A stretch of DNA of 23,173 bases from Ignavibacteriales bacterium (GTDB taxonomy: Bacteria > Bacteroidota > Ignavibacteria > Ignavibacteriales > Melioribacteraceae), in assembly GCA_027080245.1 (NCBI GenBank), contig JALWSN010000258.1:1-23173 (forward strand), written 5' to 3'. Shown here piece after piece: positions 7,874 to 14,680 of the stretch (positions are counted from its first letter, which is position 1; each line of letters starts with the position of its first letter). The notes under the pieces are model-generated. The model was not told the origin of the DNA. It saw only the letters and a list, made by a program, of their open reading frames with translations, and searched no databases. The position numbers and the translations under genes are program-made.

Positions 7874-8229
7874 TTACTCGTATTTAATAATATTTTGGAC
7901 GTATGTGACTTTTGTGCAATTCTTTAGCGTTGTTGGTTTGTCGTCATCCGGGTCAAAAGAAATGGAAATAAATTCAACGTTTTTTATTCCTTCTTTTTTC
8001 AACTTCTGTTGAATTAACCTTTGATTATTTGCGATTAAGGGACAGATATCATAACAATTTGTGTAGATTAAACTTACTATTCCGATTTTACCCCGTAATA
8101 TTTAGGGAAAATTACCTTGACGCTATCTTGGTTAAGTAATTTAAACTTTTCAGCGTTCCAGTCTTGGTTTCCCTGTAAATGCGATTTATAAATCCAGAAA
8201 AAATAATTGGGATAATAATCAATATTTTT
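7874..8229 (-). pseudogene. SCO1/SenC-type copper chaperone remnant (frameshifted, truncated)
   Basis: Translating the minus strand in two frames gives a clear SCO1/SenC core. The upstream frame reads FKLLNQDSVKVIFPKYY and then GVKSE-stop. One base later the other frame resumes with RGKIGIVSLIYTNCYDICPL and continues through EFISISFDPDDDKP to a stop at 7874. The CxxxC copper site (CYDIC) and the SISFDP strand are both present. SCO proteins deliver copper to cytochrome c oxidase. The relic has a stop (TAG, 8230-8232) and no start codon ahead of the conserved part, a -1 frameshift at the CCCC run near 8091-8094, and no C-terminal half with the third copper ligand, a histidine. Near the 3' end a different frame reads ELHKSHIRPKYY, perhaps a second frameshift. 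Sequencing error could explain one shift but not all the losses. Confidence 0.72.
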
Positions 8230-8235
8230 CTAATA

Positions 8236-8259
8236 TTTAAATTCAATTTGAAATTTAAA
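8236..8259. repeat. AT-rich inverted repeat, 8-bp arms
   Basis: TTTAAATT (8236-8243) and AATTTAAA (8252-8259) flank an eight-base centre. It precedes the stronger palindrome at 8268-8288 by eight bases. Its very low complexity means it may be chance. Confidence 0.25.
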
Positions 8260-8267
8260 ACTAATCA

Positions 8268-8288
8268 AATAAGATATAATATCTTATT
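8268..8288. promoter_or_regulatory. Perfect 21-bp palindrome, candidate operator of the secreted nuclease-like gene
   Basis: AATAAGATAT (8268-8277), a central A (8278) and ATATCTTATT (8279-8288) form a perfect 10+1+10 inverted repeat, 35 bases upstream of the ATG at 8324. The odd-centred symmetry and promoter-proximal position suit a dimeric repressor site, for example of the Fur/PerR style. It is too short and AT-rich to be a convincing terminator, although either strand could fold. Confidence 0.5.
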
Positions 8289-8323
8289 ATAATAATTAAT
8301 ATGCTAATTTCAAAGGAGCTGTG

Positions 8324-10114
8324 ATGAAAAGACTTTTCCTAATTCATTTATTTTTATTCTTTAATTTGTTTGCGCAATCGGGGCAAATTGTTTTAGACGA
8401 AAACTTCAGCGATTGGAATAATAGTTATTTGGTTTACTCGGACAAATCAAACGACGCCAGTAACGGGGGATTGGACTTTGGGAACTTTTACTTAACGAAC
8501 GACAATAAGTATCTCTATTTTTCGTTTGAAGTTAAAAACAAAATTAATTTACAAAGTAACAACGGACTCACTCTTTTCATCGATACTGACTTTAACAAAT
8601 CCACAGGAGAGCCCGTTGCTGGAATTGGCGCGGATTTGGAGTATTCGTTCGGGAGTAGAAGCGGAACATATTGGGCATCTAACGGAAAGTTGGTAACTAT
8701 TGGGCATTACGCTATTGGATTGGTAACGTCGCCTACTGTAACGTCTGCAAGATTTGAAGGTAAAATCAATTTAAATTCATATATTTCCAACGAGAAAGTT
8801 TTTAGAAACGATTCTATTAGAATCGTATTAAAAGACGCCACAGGCGCTGATGTTCTGCCTGATTCTGGTGCGGGAGTAAAATATGTTCTTAAAACAAAAG
8901 TCGATTTTGTTCCGCCAGCGTACAAGTTAAAAAAATTAGGCGCCGATTATTTGCGGATAATGGCTTACAATGTTCACAGGGACGATTTATTTAACGATGG
9001 AAAAAAAGCTTATTTCCAAAATATCTTTAAAGCAATAGCCCCTGATATTATTGGGCTCGAAGAGGTTTACAAGCATTCGGCTCAACAAGCAAAGGATTTA
9101 TTTAATTCGTTTTTACCGTTGAACAACGGTTCGTGGTATGCGGCAAAAACCGAAAGCGATGTTTTGGTCGTGAGCAAGTTCCCAATACTATCTCAATATA
9201 GTATCGACGGTAACGCAGCTTTCTTATTAGATTTGCAAAAATACAAAAGACAATTGCTGTTAGTTGTAGCGCATCCCCCATGTTGTAATAATGACGCCGG
9301 GAGGCAGAAAGAAATCGACCATATTATGGCGTTTATTCGGGACGCCAAAAACGGCGTTGGAAAATTGAGTTTACCTACTAACTCGCCAATTGTTATCGAA
9401 GGGGATATGAATTTTGTTGGGGACAATCAACAGGTAAAAACCTTGCTTGAAGGCGACATTATTAACGAAAACACGTACGGGCAGGACTTCAAGCCGGATT
9501 GGGACGGGAGCGCTTTTGAAGACGCAAAGCCAATTACCACAGGGCTCCCAGCAACGTTTACCTGGTTGAATTCTAATAGCCCCTACCCCCCAGGAAGGTT
9601 GGATTATCAGGTGTTTACAGGCTCGGTAATGACCTTAGTGAATAGTTTTGCGCTTTTTACTCCGGAGTTGCCTCAGGATAGTTTAACTGCTTACGGTTTA
9701 CAAGCAAATGATGTAACTAATGCGTCAGATCATTTACCTATTGTGAGCGACTTTAAATTGTCGGTGAAAACAAGTGTGGGAAAAGAGGAAAATCCAAACT
9801 TGAATTTTAAACTGTTGCAAAATTATCCTAATCCGGTCGGTCAAAATTCATCGGAAAAGACGACAATTCAATTTGTGATTCCCCATAACCCCAAGAAGCC
9901 TTTTACCTCAGAAAATAAAGGTGAAAATAATACAGCTATTCTGAAGGTATTTAATTTATTGGGCCAAACGGTTAGCGTAAAAATTATTAAGTTCGCTACG
10001 CAGGGTGCGCACAGTTTTATTTTTGACGCATCATCGTTGCCTTCGGGAGTTTATTTTTATTCTTTAATTTACGGTCAATTAATTTTAACAAAAAAGATGA
10101 TTGTAATTCATTAG
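8324..10114 (+). CDS. Secreted endonuclease/exonuclease/phosphatase-family protein with T9SS sorting tail
   Basis: 596 residues. A signal peptide (about 1-18, hydrophobic core ending FAQ) leads to a beta-sandwich region resembling CBM9-type binding domains (about 20-190; ENFSDWNN, then TLFIDTDFN). The catalytic EEP domain (about 205-478) shows N216, E246/E247 in GLEEV, H317, the metal-binding GDMN (D361, N363), RLDY and the closing SDH (D469, H470). EEP enzymes cleave phosphodiester or phosphate-ester bonds in DNA, lipids or inositol phosphates; the substrate is not readable. Residues 491-596 are a Por-secretion tail (LLQNYPNPV ... SSLPSGVYFYSL), so the protein is probably exported and anchored by T9SS. 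ATG 8324 has GGAG five bases upstream; GTG at 8321 is too close to it. Confidence 0.88.
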   Translation: MKRLFLIHLFLFFNLFAQSGQIVLDENFSDWNNSYLVYSDKSNDASNGGLDFGNFYLTNDNKYLYFSFEVKNKINLQSNNGLTLFIDTDFNKSTGEPVAGIGADLEYSFGSRSGTYWASNGKLVTIGHYAIGLVTSPTVTSARFEGKINLNSYISNEKVFRNDSIRIVLKDATGADVLPDSGAGVKYVLKTKVDFVPPAYKLKKLGADYLRIMAYNVHRDDLFNDGKKAYFQNIFKAIAPDIIGLEEVYKHSAQQAKDLFNSFLPLNNGSWYAAKTESDVLVVSKFPILSQYSIDGNAAFLLDLQKYKRQLLLVVAHPPCCNNDAGRQKEIDHIMAFIRDAKNGVGKLSLPTNSPIVIEGDMNFVGDNQQVKTLLEGDIINENTYGQDFKPDWDGSAFEDAKPITTGLPATFTWLNSNSPYPPGRLDYQVFTGSVMTLVNSFALFTPELPQDSLTAYGLQANDVTNASDHLPIVSDFKLSVKTSVGKEENPNLNFKLLQNYPNPVGQNSSEKTTIQFVIPHNPKKPFTSENKGENNTAILKVFNLLGQTVSVKIIKFATQGAHSFIFDASSLPSGVYFYSLIYGQLILTKKMIVIH

Positions 10115-10123
10115 AGGAGAACA

Positions 10124-11092
10124 ATGGATTCAAACGTTAAAACCCCTGAAATTATTTTGGAAGAAGTTAACGCTTTCAGAAAAAGCAGAATAATTTTAAC
10201 CGCGATCGAACTTCGAGTGTTTACTTTATTGGATAAAAAGCTATTAACGGCGCAAGAACTCGCAAAAGAAATAAACTGCAAAGCCGACCCGCTTGAGAGA
10301 TTATTAAACGTCCTCGTGGCAATTGAATATCTCGGGAAGCGGAACGGTAAATTTTACAATACAGTTGCTGCTTCCGAATATCTTGTTGAAGGGAAAGAGA
10401 AATTTGTTGGTTTGCTGCCCCATGTAGCAAATCTTTGGAGCAAGTGGAATGAACTTACTTTTAAAATTAAACCTGATTTTAACGACTCGAGAGATTGGAC
10501 TCGTTCGTTCATTACCGCCATGCATTACAGGGCGCAAAAGGAAGCGGAGCTTTTGCCATTTTTATTGGACTTAAGCAACGTTAAAAAAATGCTTGACGTC
10601 GGAGGTGGTTCGGGGGCTTTCTCTATTGGGATAATAAAGGCTCATCCCAATATTAAGGCGGTATTATTAGACTTTCCGGAGGTAATTGAAATTGCAAAAG
10701 AATTTATTTCCCAAAACAACCTTGCCGGTAGTTTCGGTTTTATTGAAGGAAATTTTCACGACGTTGATTTTGGCGGCAATTACGATTTGATTTTCCTTTC
10801 GGCTGTGATGCATATTAATTCACCCCAACAAAATAAAGCGTTGATGTCTAAATGCTTCAAAGCCCTAAATAACGGAGGCCAAATAGTTATTAGAGATTAC
10901 GTTATGGACGACGAAAAAGTTAAAAACGTTAAAGGAGCTTTGTTTGCCATTAATATGTTAGTTGCTACGGAAAACGGCAACTCCTACTCGGAAAGAGAAT
11001 ACAAAGAATGGCTTGAAGCCGCTGGCTTCAAAGCCATTGAAATAAAGGGTTTGGGAAATAGTAATATTATTACGGCTAAAAAAAATATTTAA
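10124..11092 (+). CDS. SAM-dependent O-methyltransferase-like protein with N-terminal winged-helix dimerisation domain
   Basis: 322 residues, a normal length for the plant-type/hydroxyindole O-methyltransferase superfamily. The N-terminal 90 residues form the winged-helix dimerisation domain of that family (RIILTAIELRVFTLLD, then AKEINCKADPLERLLNVLV). The Rossmann domain carries the SAM motif LDVGGGSGAFSIG from residue 157, an acidic LLDFPEV strand, and H230 in VMHIN at the position of the family's catalytic histidine. IVIRDYVMDD matches the post-core strand. The substrate is unknown; small aromatic, quinone-like or polyketide hydroxyls are typical. AGAGGAG precedes the ATG, and only nine bases separate it from the secreted EEP gene, so the two are probably cotranscribed, though a shared function is not obvious. 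Confidence 0.85.
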   Translation: MDSNVKTPEIILEEVNAFRKSRIILTAIELRVFTLLDKKLLTAQELAKEINCKADPLERLLNVLVAIEYLGKRNGKFYNTVAASEYLVEGKEKFVGLLPHVANLWSKWNELTFKIKPDFNDSRDWTRSFITAMHYRAQKEAELLPFLLDLSNVKKMLDVGGGSGAFSIGIIKAHPNIKAVLLDFPEVIEIAKEFISQNNLAGSFGFIEGNFHDVDFGGNYDLIFLSAVMHINSPQQNKALMSKCFKALNNGGQIVIRDYVMDDEKVKNVKGALFAINMLVATENGNSYSEREYKEWLEAAGFKAIEIKGLGNSNIITAKKNI

Positions 11093-11191
11093 TTTACATT
11101 TGCGTTTTCTCTCCCCAATAGATTAAAGCGTAATATTTAATTATCTTAATAATCCTTTTAGTAAATTTTTTACGAATAATAATAATTACTA

Positions 11192-13282
11192 ATGTTGTTA
11201 AGGAATAAAAGGCTTAAAAAAAATTTAAACTTGCTCGACGTCTTTGCAATTTCCACGGGCGCAACTTTAAGCGCCGGGTTCTTTCTACTGCCGGGTATTG
11301 CGGCGTCTCAAGCGGGTTCGGCAATTGTAATTGCTTATGTGCTTGCCGCCGTGCCGTTGGTTCCCGCAATGTTTAGCAAGATTGAATTAGCTACCGCAAT
11401 GCCTCGTTCAGGCGGAGTTTATTTTTTCCTCGACCGCTCTTTAGGACCGATGTTTGGAACGATTGGCGGCGTAGGCGTTTGGCTTACTCTTGTGTTGAAA
11501 GTCTCTTTTGCCCTAATAGGCATGGGGGCTTACTTAAAAATATTTTTCTCGGATTTTAATATTCTTCCGATTGCAGTAACAATAGCGCTTGCCCTTGGAA
11601 TAGTCAATTATTTCGGGGGTAAAAAAACCAGCGGTTTTCAAATAATAATGGTAATAGGGTTATTGTTGCTTTTAATATTATTTATTGGCGCCGGTGTCCC
11701 TAAAATAAATTATTCTGCATTTAGCGGAATTTTTAATGTTCCGGCCAAAAGTGTTTTCTCAACGGCCGGCCTTGTTTACATTAGTTACATTGGGGTTACA
11801 AAAGTGGCAAGCGTGTCCGAAGAAATTCGAAATCCTGAAAGGAATATTCCGCTGGGTGTTTTTCTTTCTCTGGCAACTGCTTTCCTGATCTATTTGTTTG
11901 GAAGCGCCGTAATGGTTGGCGTAATTCCTATGAAAGAATTAGCCAACAGCCTTGTTCCCGTTGCTCTTGCTGGTAAAAAGATTTTTGGCTACACCGGAGA
12001 AATATTGCTTACAATAGCAGCTTTGTTGGCTTTCCTTTCCGTGGCAAACGTTGGTATAATGAGCGCTTCGCGATATCCGCTGGCAATGAGTAGGGATAAT
12101 ATTTTCCCTTCGTTACTGAAAAAACTTAATAAATTTCAGGCGCCCGGTCCGGCTATTATTCTAACAACAACGGCTATTTTATTTTCTGTGATATTTCTTA
12201 ATCCTCTTGAAATAGCAAAATTAGCAAGCGCTTTTCAATTATTAGTTTTTGCGTTTTTGTCCTTAGCTGTAATTATTATGAGGGAAAGTAAAATCGAGTC
12301 TTACGATCCGGGTTTCCTTTCGCCCCTTTATCCGTGGATGCAAATTTTAGGTATGCTCTTTTCCTTTTTCCTGATTTACGAAATGGGAATTTTGCCTGTG
12401 GCGTTCTCCCTTGTATTAATAGTGGCGGCAGGGCTGTGGTATTGGTTTTACGCTAAAAATAAAACAGTTCGCTCCGGCGCCGTTTATCATATCTTTGAAA
12501 GGCTGGGACGTCAACGTTACGACGAGTTGGAAATTGAATTGAGAGAAATATTGAAAGAAAAAGGCTTGCGCAAGGACGACCCGTTTAGCCACGTCGTAAT
12601 GAGAGCAAAATTTTTTGAGATAGAGGGCAAATCGGATTTTGAGGAAGCGTTGAATCTGGCTTCAAAATATTTAAGCGGACTAATGCCCGTTAAGGCTAAG
12701 GATATTAAAGAGCATTTCCTTGAAGGAACAAGAATAGGAGCGACGCCTGTGATTGGCGAAGTGGCGCTGCCGCATTTCCGTTTGGAAAGCGTGCCTCAAA
12801 CAGAGCTGGTTTTAGTAAGGGCAAAAAAGGGAGTTAAAATTAAATTGGTAGATCCGATTACCGCGGAAGAGGAAGGAGAGAAGTACGTAAATGCAATATT
12901 TTTCCTGGTTAGTCCCCAAAACAATCCCACGCAGCACCTGAGAATGCTTGCGCAAATTGCCACACGCGTGGAAGATTCGGATTTCATGAGAGAATGGGAA
13001 AGCGCCGGGAACGAGCAAGAAATTAAGGAATCGTTATTGCGCAGCGAGATGTTCATAAAGCTTGCTATTAAAAACGGAACTTCTACGGAAACTTTGATTA
13101 ATAAAAGAGTAATGGAATTAAACTTTCCGGAAGGGGCGTTGATAACTTTAATTACAAGGGCTCATCGTCCGATATTGCCTAATGGTAAAACCAGAATATT
13201 GAATGGGGACGGACTTACAATAATTGGCTCGGAAGAGGCTTTGAAAATAATTAATGAGAAATTTAAGGATGCAGTTCAATGA
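11192..13282 (+). CDS. APC-superfamily permease fused to PTS EIIA-like and TrkA-C domains
   Basis: 696 residues. About 1-430 is an APC permease with roughly twelve membrane segments; segment 1 holds the unwound substrate motif ISTGATLSAGFFLLPG, and VSEEIRNPERNIP is the typical cytoplasmic loop. The cytoplasmic half begins near 440. It contains a PTS EIIA type-2 fold (about 450-600) whose LPHFRLES places H528 at the phosphorylatable histidine. The last ~85 residues are a TrkA-C/RCK-C ligand-binding domain (INKRVMELNFPEGALITLI, GDGLTIIGSEEAL). Uptake of an amino acid or organic cation, gated by phosphorylation or a small ligand, is inferred. ATG 11192 has no visible ribosome site. The stop overlaps the next gene's start (ATGA). 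Confidence 0.88.
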   Translation: MLLRNKRLKKNLNLLDVFAISTGATLSAGFFLLPGIAASQAGSAIVIAYVLAAVPLVPAMFSKIELATAMPRSGGVYFFLDRSLGPMFGTIGGVGVWLTLVLKVSFALIGMGAYLKIFFSDFNILPIAVTIALALGIVNYFGGKKTSGFQIIMVIGLLLLLILFIGAGVPKINYSAFSGIFNVPAKSVFSTAGLVYISYIGVTKVASVSEEIRNPERNIPLGVFLSLATAFLIYLFGSAVMVGVIPMKELANSLVPVALAGKKIFGYTGEILLTIAALLAFLSVANVGIMSASRYPLAMSRDNIFPSLLKKLNKFQAPGPAIILTTTAILFSVIFLNPLEIAKLASAFQLLVFAFLSLAVIIMRESKIESYDPGFLSPLYPWMQILGMLFSFFLIYEMGILPVAFSLVLIVAAGLWYWFYAKNKTVRSGAVYHIFERLGRQRYDELEIELREILKEKGLRKDDPFSHVVMRAKFFEIEGKSDFEEALNLASKYLSGLMPVKAKDIKEHFLEGTRIGATPVIGEVALPHFRLESVPQTELVLVRAKKGVKIKLVDPITAEEEGEKYVNAIFFLVSPQNNPTQHLRMLAQIATRVEDSDFMREWESAGNEQEIKESLLRSEMFIKLAIKNGTSTETLINKRVMELNFPEGALITLITRAHRPILPNGKTRILNGDGLTIIGSEEALKIINEKFKDAVQ

Positions 13283-13938
13283 AAAGCTTCGTGAAGTTAA
13301 ATTACGTGAAAATTCCAGCAAAAGAAATGTTTGAAAAATCGGAAGCGTTCGAAAGGTTAATGAAGAAAAGACGAACTGTTAGGACGTTCTCCGATAAGCC
13401 TGTAAATATTGACGTGATCAAAAATTGCGTCCGAGCGGCTTCTTACGCGCCGAGCGGCGCCAACAAACAACCGTGGCATTTTGTAATTGTCGGAAACAAA
13501 GAAATAAAAAAGAAAATTAGAATTGCTGCGGAGAAGGAGGAAAGAGAATTCTATTCTGGACGAGCGCCTGAAAGCTGGCTTAAGGACTTGGAACCTTTTG
13601 GCACTAACGAAAATAAAGAGTTTCTGGAGACAGCTCCCTATTTAATTGTCGTGTTCGAGGAAAAATACAAAACTCTAAACGGAAAGGTCGTTAAAAATTA
13701 TTACACGAAAGAATCGGTTGGAATTGCCACGGGAATTTTAATAACCGCTTTGCATTTTTCAAATCTTGTTACGCTTACTCACACTCCTTCGCCAATGAAT
13801 TTTCTAAATGAAATATTGAACAGGCCTTCTAACGAAAAACCTTTTTTAATTGTGGTTGCCGGCTATCCTGCAACAAATGCGGAGGTCCCCGATATTACCA
13901 AGAAAGAATTTAACGAAATAGCAACAATATTTGTTTAG
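13279..13938 (+). CDS. Nitroreductase-fold flavoprotein resembling iodotyrosine deiodinase
   Basis: 219 residues. The FMN-binding start KRRTVRTFSDKPV and SGANKQPWHFVIV, followed by THTPSPM and PFLIVVAGYPA, mark the nitroreductase superfamily. The active-site lid has the residues that hold the substrate zwitterion in iodotyrosine deiodinase: E88, Y92 and K113, with the Y-to-K spacing of 21 residues as I recall for human IYD (Y161, K182). Such enzymes reductively dehalogenate halotyrosines; bacterial members are known, and their physiological substrate is usually unclear. There is no signal or membrane anchor, so it is cytoplasmic. Its ATG overlaps the permease stop by four bases, implying coupled translation and perhaps shared handling of an aromatic amino acid or derivative. 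A general nitroreductase role remains possible. Confidence 0.83.
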   Translation: MKSFVKLNYVKIPAKEMFEKSEAFERLMKKRRTVRTFSDKPVNIDVIKNCVRAASYAPSGANKQPWHFVIVGNKEIKKKIRIAAEKEEREFYSGRAPESWLKDLEPFGTNENKEFLETAPYLIVVFEEKYKTLNGKVVKNYYTKESVGIATGILITALHFSNLVTLTHTPSPMNFLNEILNRPSNEKPFLIVVAGYPATNAEVPDITKKEFNEIATIFV

Positions 13939-13999
13939 CGTTGTTTAATTGTTTTAATTAAATGGTGAAATCTGAAAATTCCGGATTATTTGTTGAATC

Positions 14000-14028
14000 T
14001 TGACAATGATTGTGAATGTTATTAAATT
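14000..14028 (+). promoter_or_regulatory. Candidate sigma-70-type promoter
   Basis: A perfect TTGACA (14000-14005) is followed after 17 bases by TAAATT (14023-14028, four of six matches to TATAAT). It would transcribe the two-hairpin leader and the DUF3098-eutN-dprA genes. Lineages in this group often use a different -7 element, so this is tentative. Confidence 0.35.
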
Positions 14029-14046
14029 TAAAAGCCAATCTTTCAA

Positions 14047-14069
14047 AGGTCTTTCAGACCTGTATTTTT
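14047..14069 (+). terminator. Small hairpin with T-tract, possible terminator or leader element
   Basis: AGGTCT (14047-14052) and AGACCT (14056-14061) form a six-base stem around TTC, followed by GTATTTTT. It may end transcription from the deiodinase-like gene, or be part of the leader of the next operon if that starts near 14030. Confidence 0.45.
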
Positions 14070-14099
14070 GAGCCCAGTGTTTTCCCTCCCACTGGGCTC
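14070..14099 (+). other. Strong 10-bp perfect hairpin in the leader of the DUF3098-eutN-dprA operon
   Basis: GAGCCCAGTG (14070-14079) and CACTGGGCTC (14090-14099) pair perfectly around a ten-base pyrimidine-rich loop (TTTTCCCTCC). The stem is GC-rich in an AT-rich setting. No T-tract follows (GGGTTATTTAAAAT), so it is a poor intrinsic terminator in the plus direction. It ends 28 bases before the ATG at 14128. Confidence 0.6.
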
Positions 14100-14127
14100 G
14101 GGTTATTTAAAATAAGGAACGGTGAAA

Positions 14128-14412
14128 ATGGCTAAAAGAATTAAACGAAACAAAAAGGCTCTGAAGAAACAAGAATCCCCCTTTAAAGATTATTGGGGCA
14201 AGATGAATTTCAATATTTTGTTTGTTGGAATTGGTTTGTTAATAATCGGTTTTTACTTAATGGCTCAGCCCCCCTACGATAGTTTCCTTTCGCTTACTTT
14301 ATCCCCAATTGTGCTGGTAATAGCTTATTTTGTAGTAATTCCTCTTTCGATATTTTACAAAAAGAAAAGTCAATTGGAAGAAAAAAAAGAAAATGTTTCT
14401 GGCGAAAATTAA
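14128..14412 (+). CDS. Small two-helix membrane protein, DUF3098-like
   Basis: 94 residues from ATG 14128, which has AAGGAA ten bases upstream; an in-frame GTG at 14122 sits too close to that site. A lysine/arginine-rich N-terminus (MAKRIKRNKKALKK) precedes two hydrophobic helices, ILFVGIGLLIIGFYLM (about residues 31-46) and LSPIVLVIAYFVVIPLSIF (about 60-80), and then a charged tail. The layout, including 'GFYLMAQPPYDS' and 'LTLSPIVL', resembles the DUF3098 family of Bacteroidota, whose function I do not know. Its end overlaps the eutN-like gene by 20 bases. Positive residues at both ends suggest a hairpin with both termini in the cytoplasm. Confidence 0.75.
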   Translation: MAKRIKRNKKALKKQESPFKDYWGKMNFNILFVGIGLLIIGFYLMAQPPYDSFLSLTLSPIVLVIAYFVVIPLSIFYKKKSQLEEKKENVSGEN

Positions 14413-14668
14413 AGGAAATTTGGTCTCCACCCAAAAGAACAAAGAACTGGTTGGGCATAAACTTCAACTTATTCACGAGATTGACCTCGAGGGAAATTTC
14501 ATCGGTAAGAAAGACGCCGTGGCTATTGACCTTGTTGACGCCGGAATTGGAGACACCGTTTTAGTAGTAAAAGAAGGTGCGGCTGTTCAACAAATTTTGG
14601 GGCACAAGCGCGCGCCTGTAAATACAATGATTGTGGCTGTTGTGGATGATATTGAGGTTGCTAAATAA
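14393..14668 (+). CDS. EutN/CcmL-family microcompartment vertex protein, isolated
   Basis: 91 residues, the standard length for the pentameric vertex proteins that cap the corners of bacterial microcompartments (carboxysome CcmL, ethanolamine EutN). The pattern fits throughout: MFLAKIKGNLVSTQKN, LVGHKLQLI, AVAIDLVDAGIGDTVLVV (the VGAGxGExVLxV motif), then APVNTMIVAVVD. The start overlaps the upstream membrane-protein gene by 20 bases, with GGAAG 12 bases ahead, so translation is likely coupled. dprA follows 12 bases later. No BMC-domain shell protein or encapsulated enzyme is encoded in the window. It may work with a shell locus elsewhere or have a separate role as a free ring. Confidence 0.9.
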   Translation: MFLAKIKGNLVSTQKNKELVGHKLQLIHEIDLEGNFIGKKDAVAIDLVDAGIGDTVLVVKEGAAVQQILGHKRAPVNTMIVAVVDDIEVAK

Positions 14669-14680
14669 TAGGGCATTAGT

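Noticed and set aside
7874..8100. Intact small thioredoxin-like gene in the gap
   Set aside because: No start codon precedes the conserved part in this frame, and the homologous upstream and downstream parts are out of frame or missing, so a relic is the better call.
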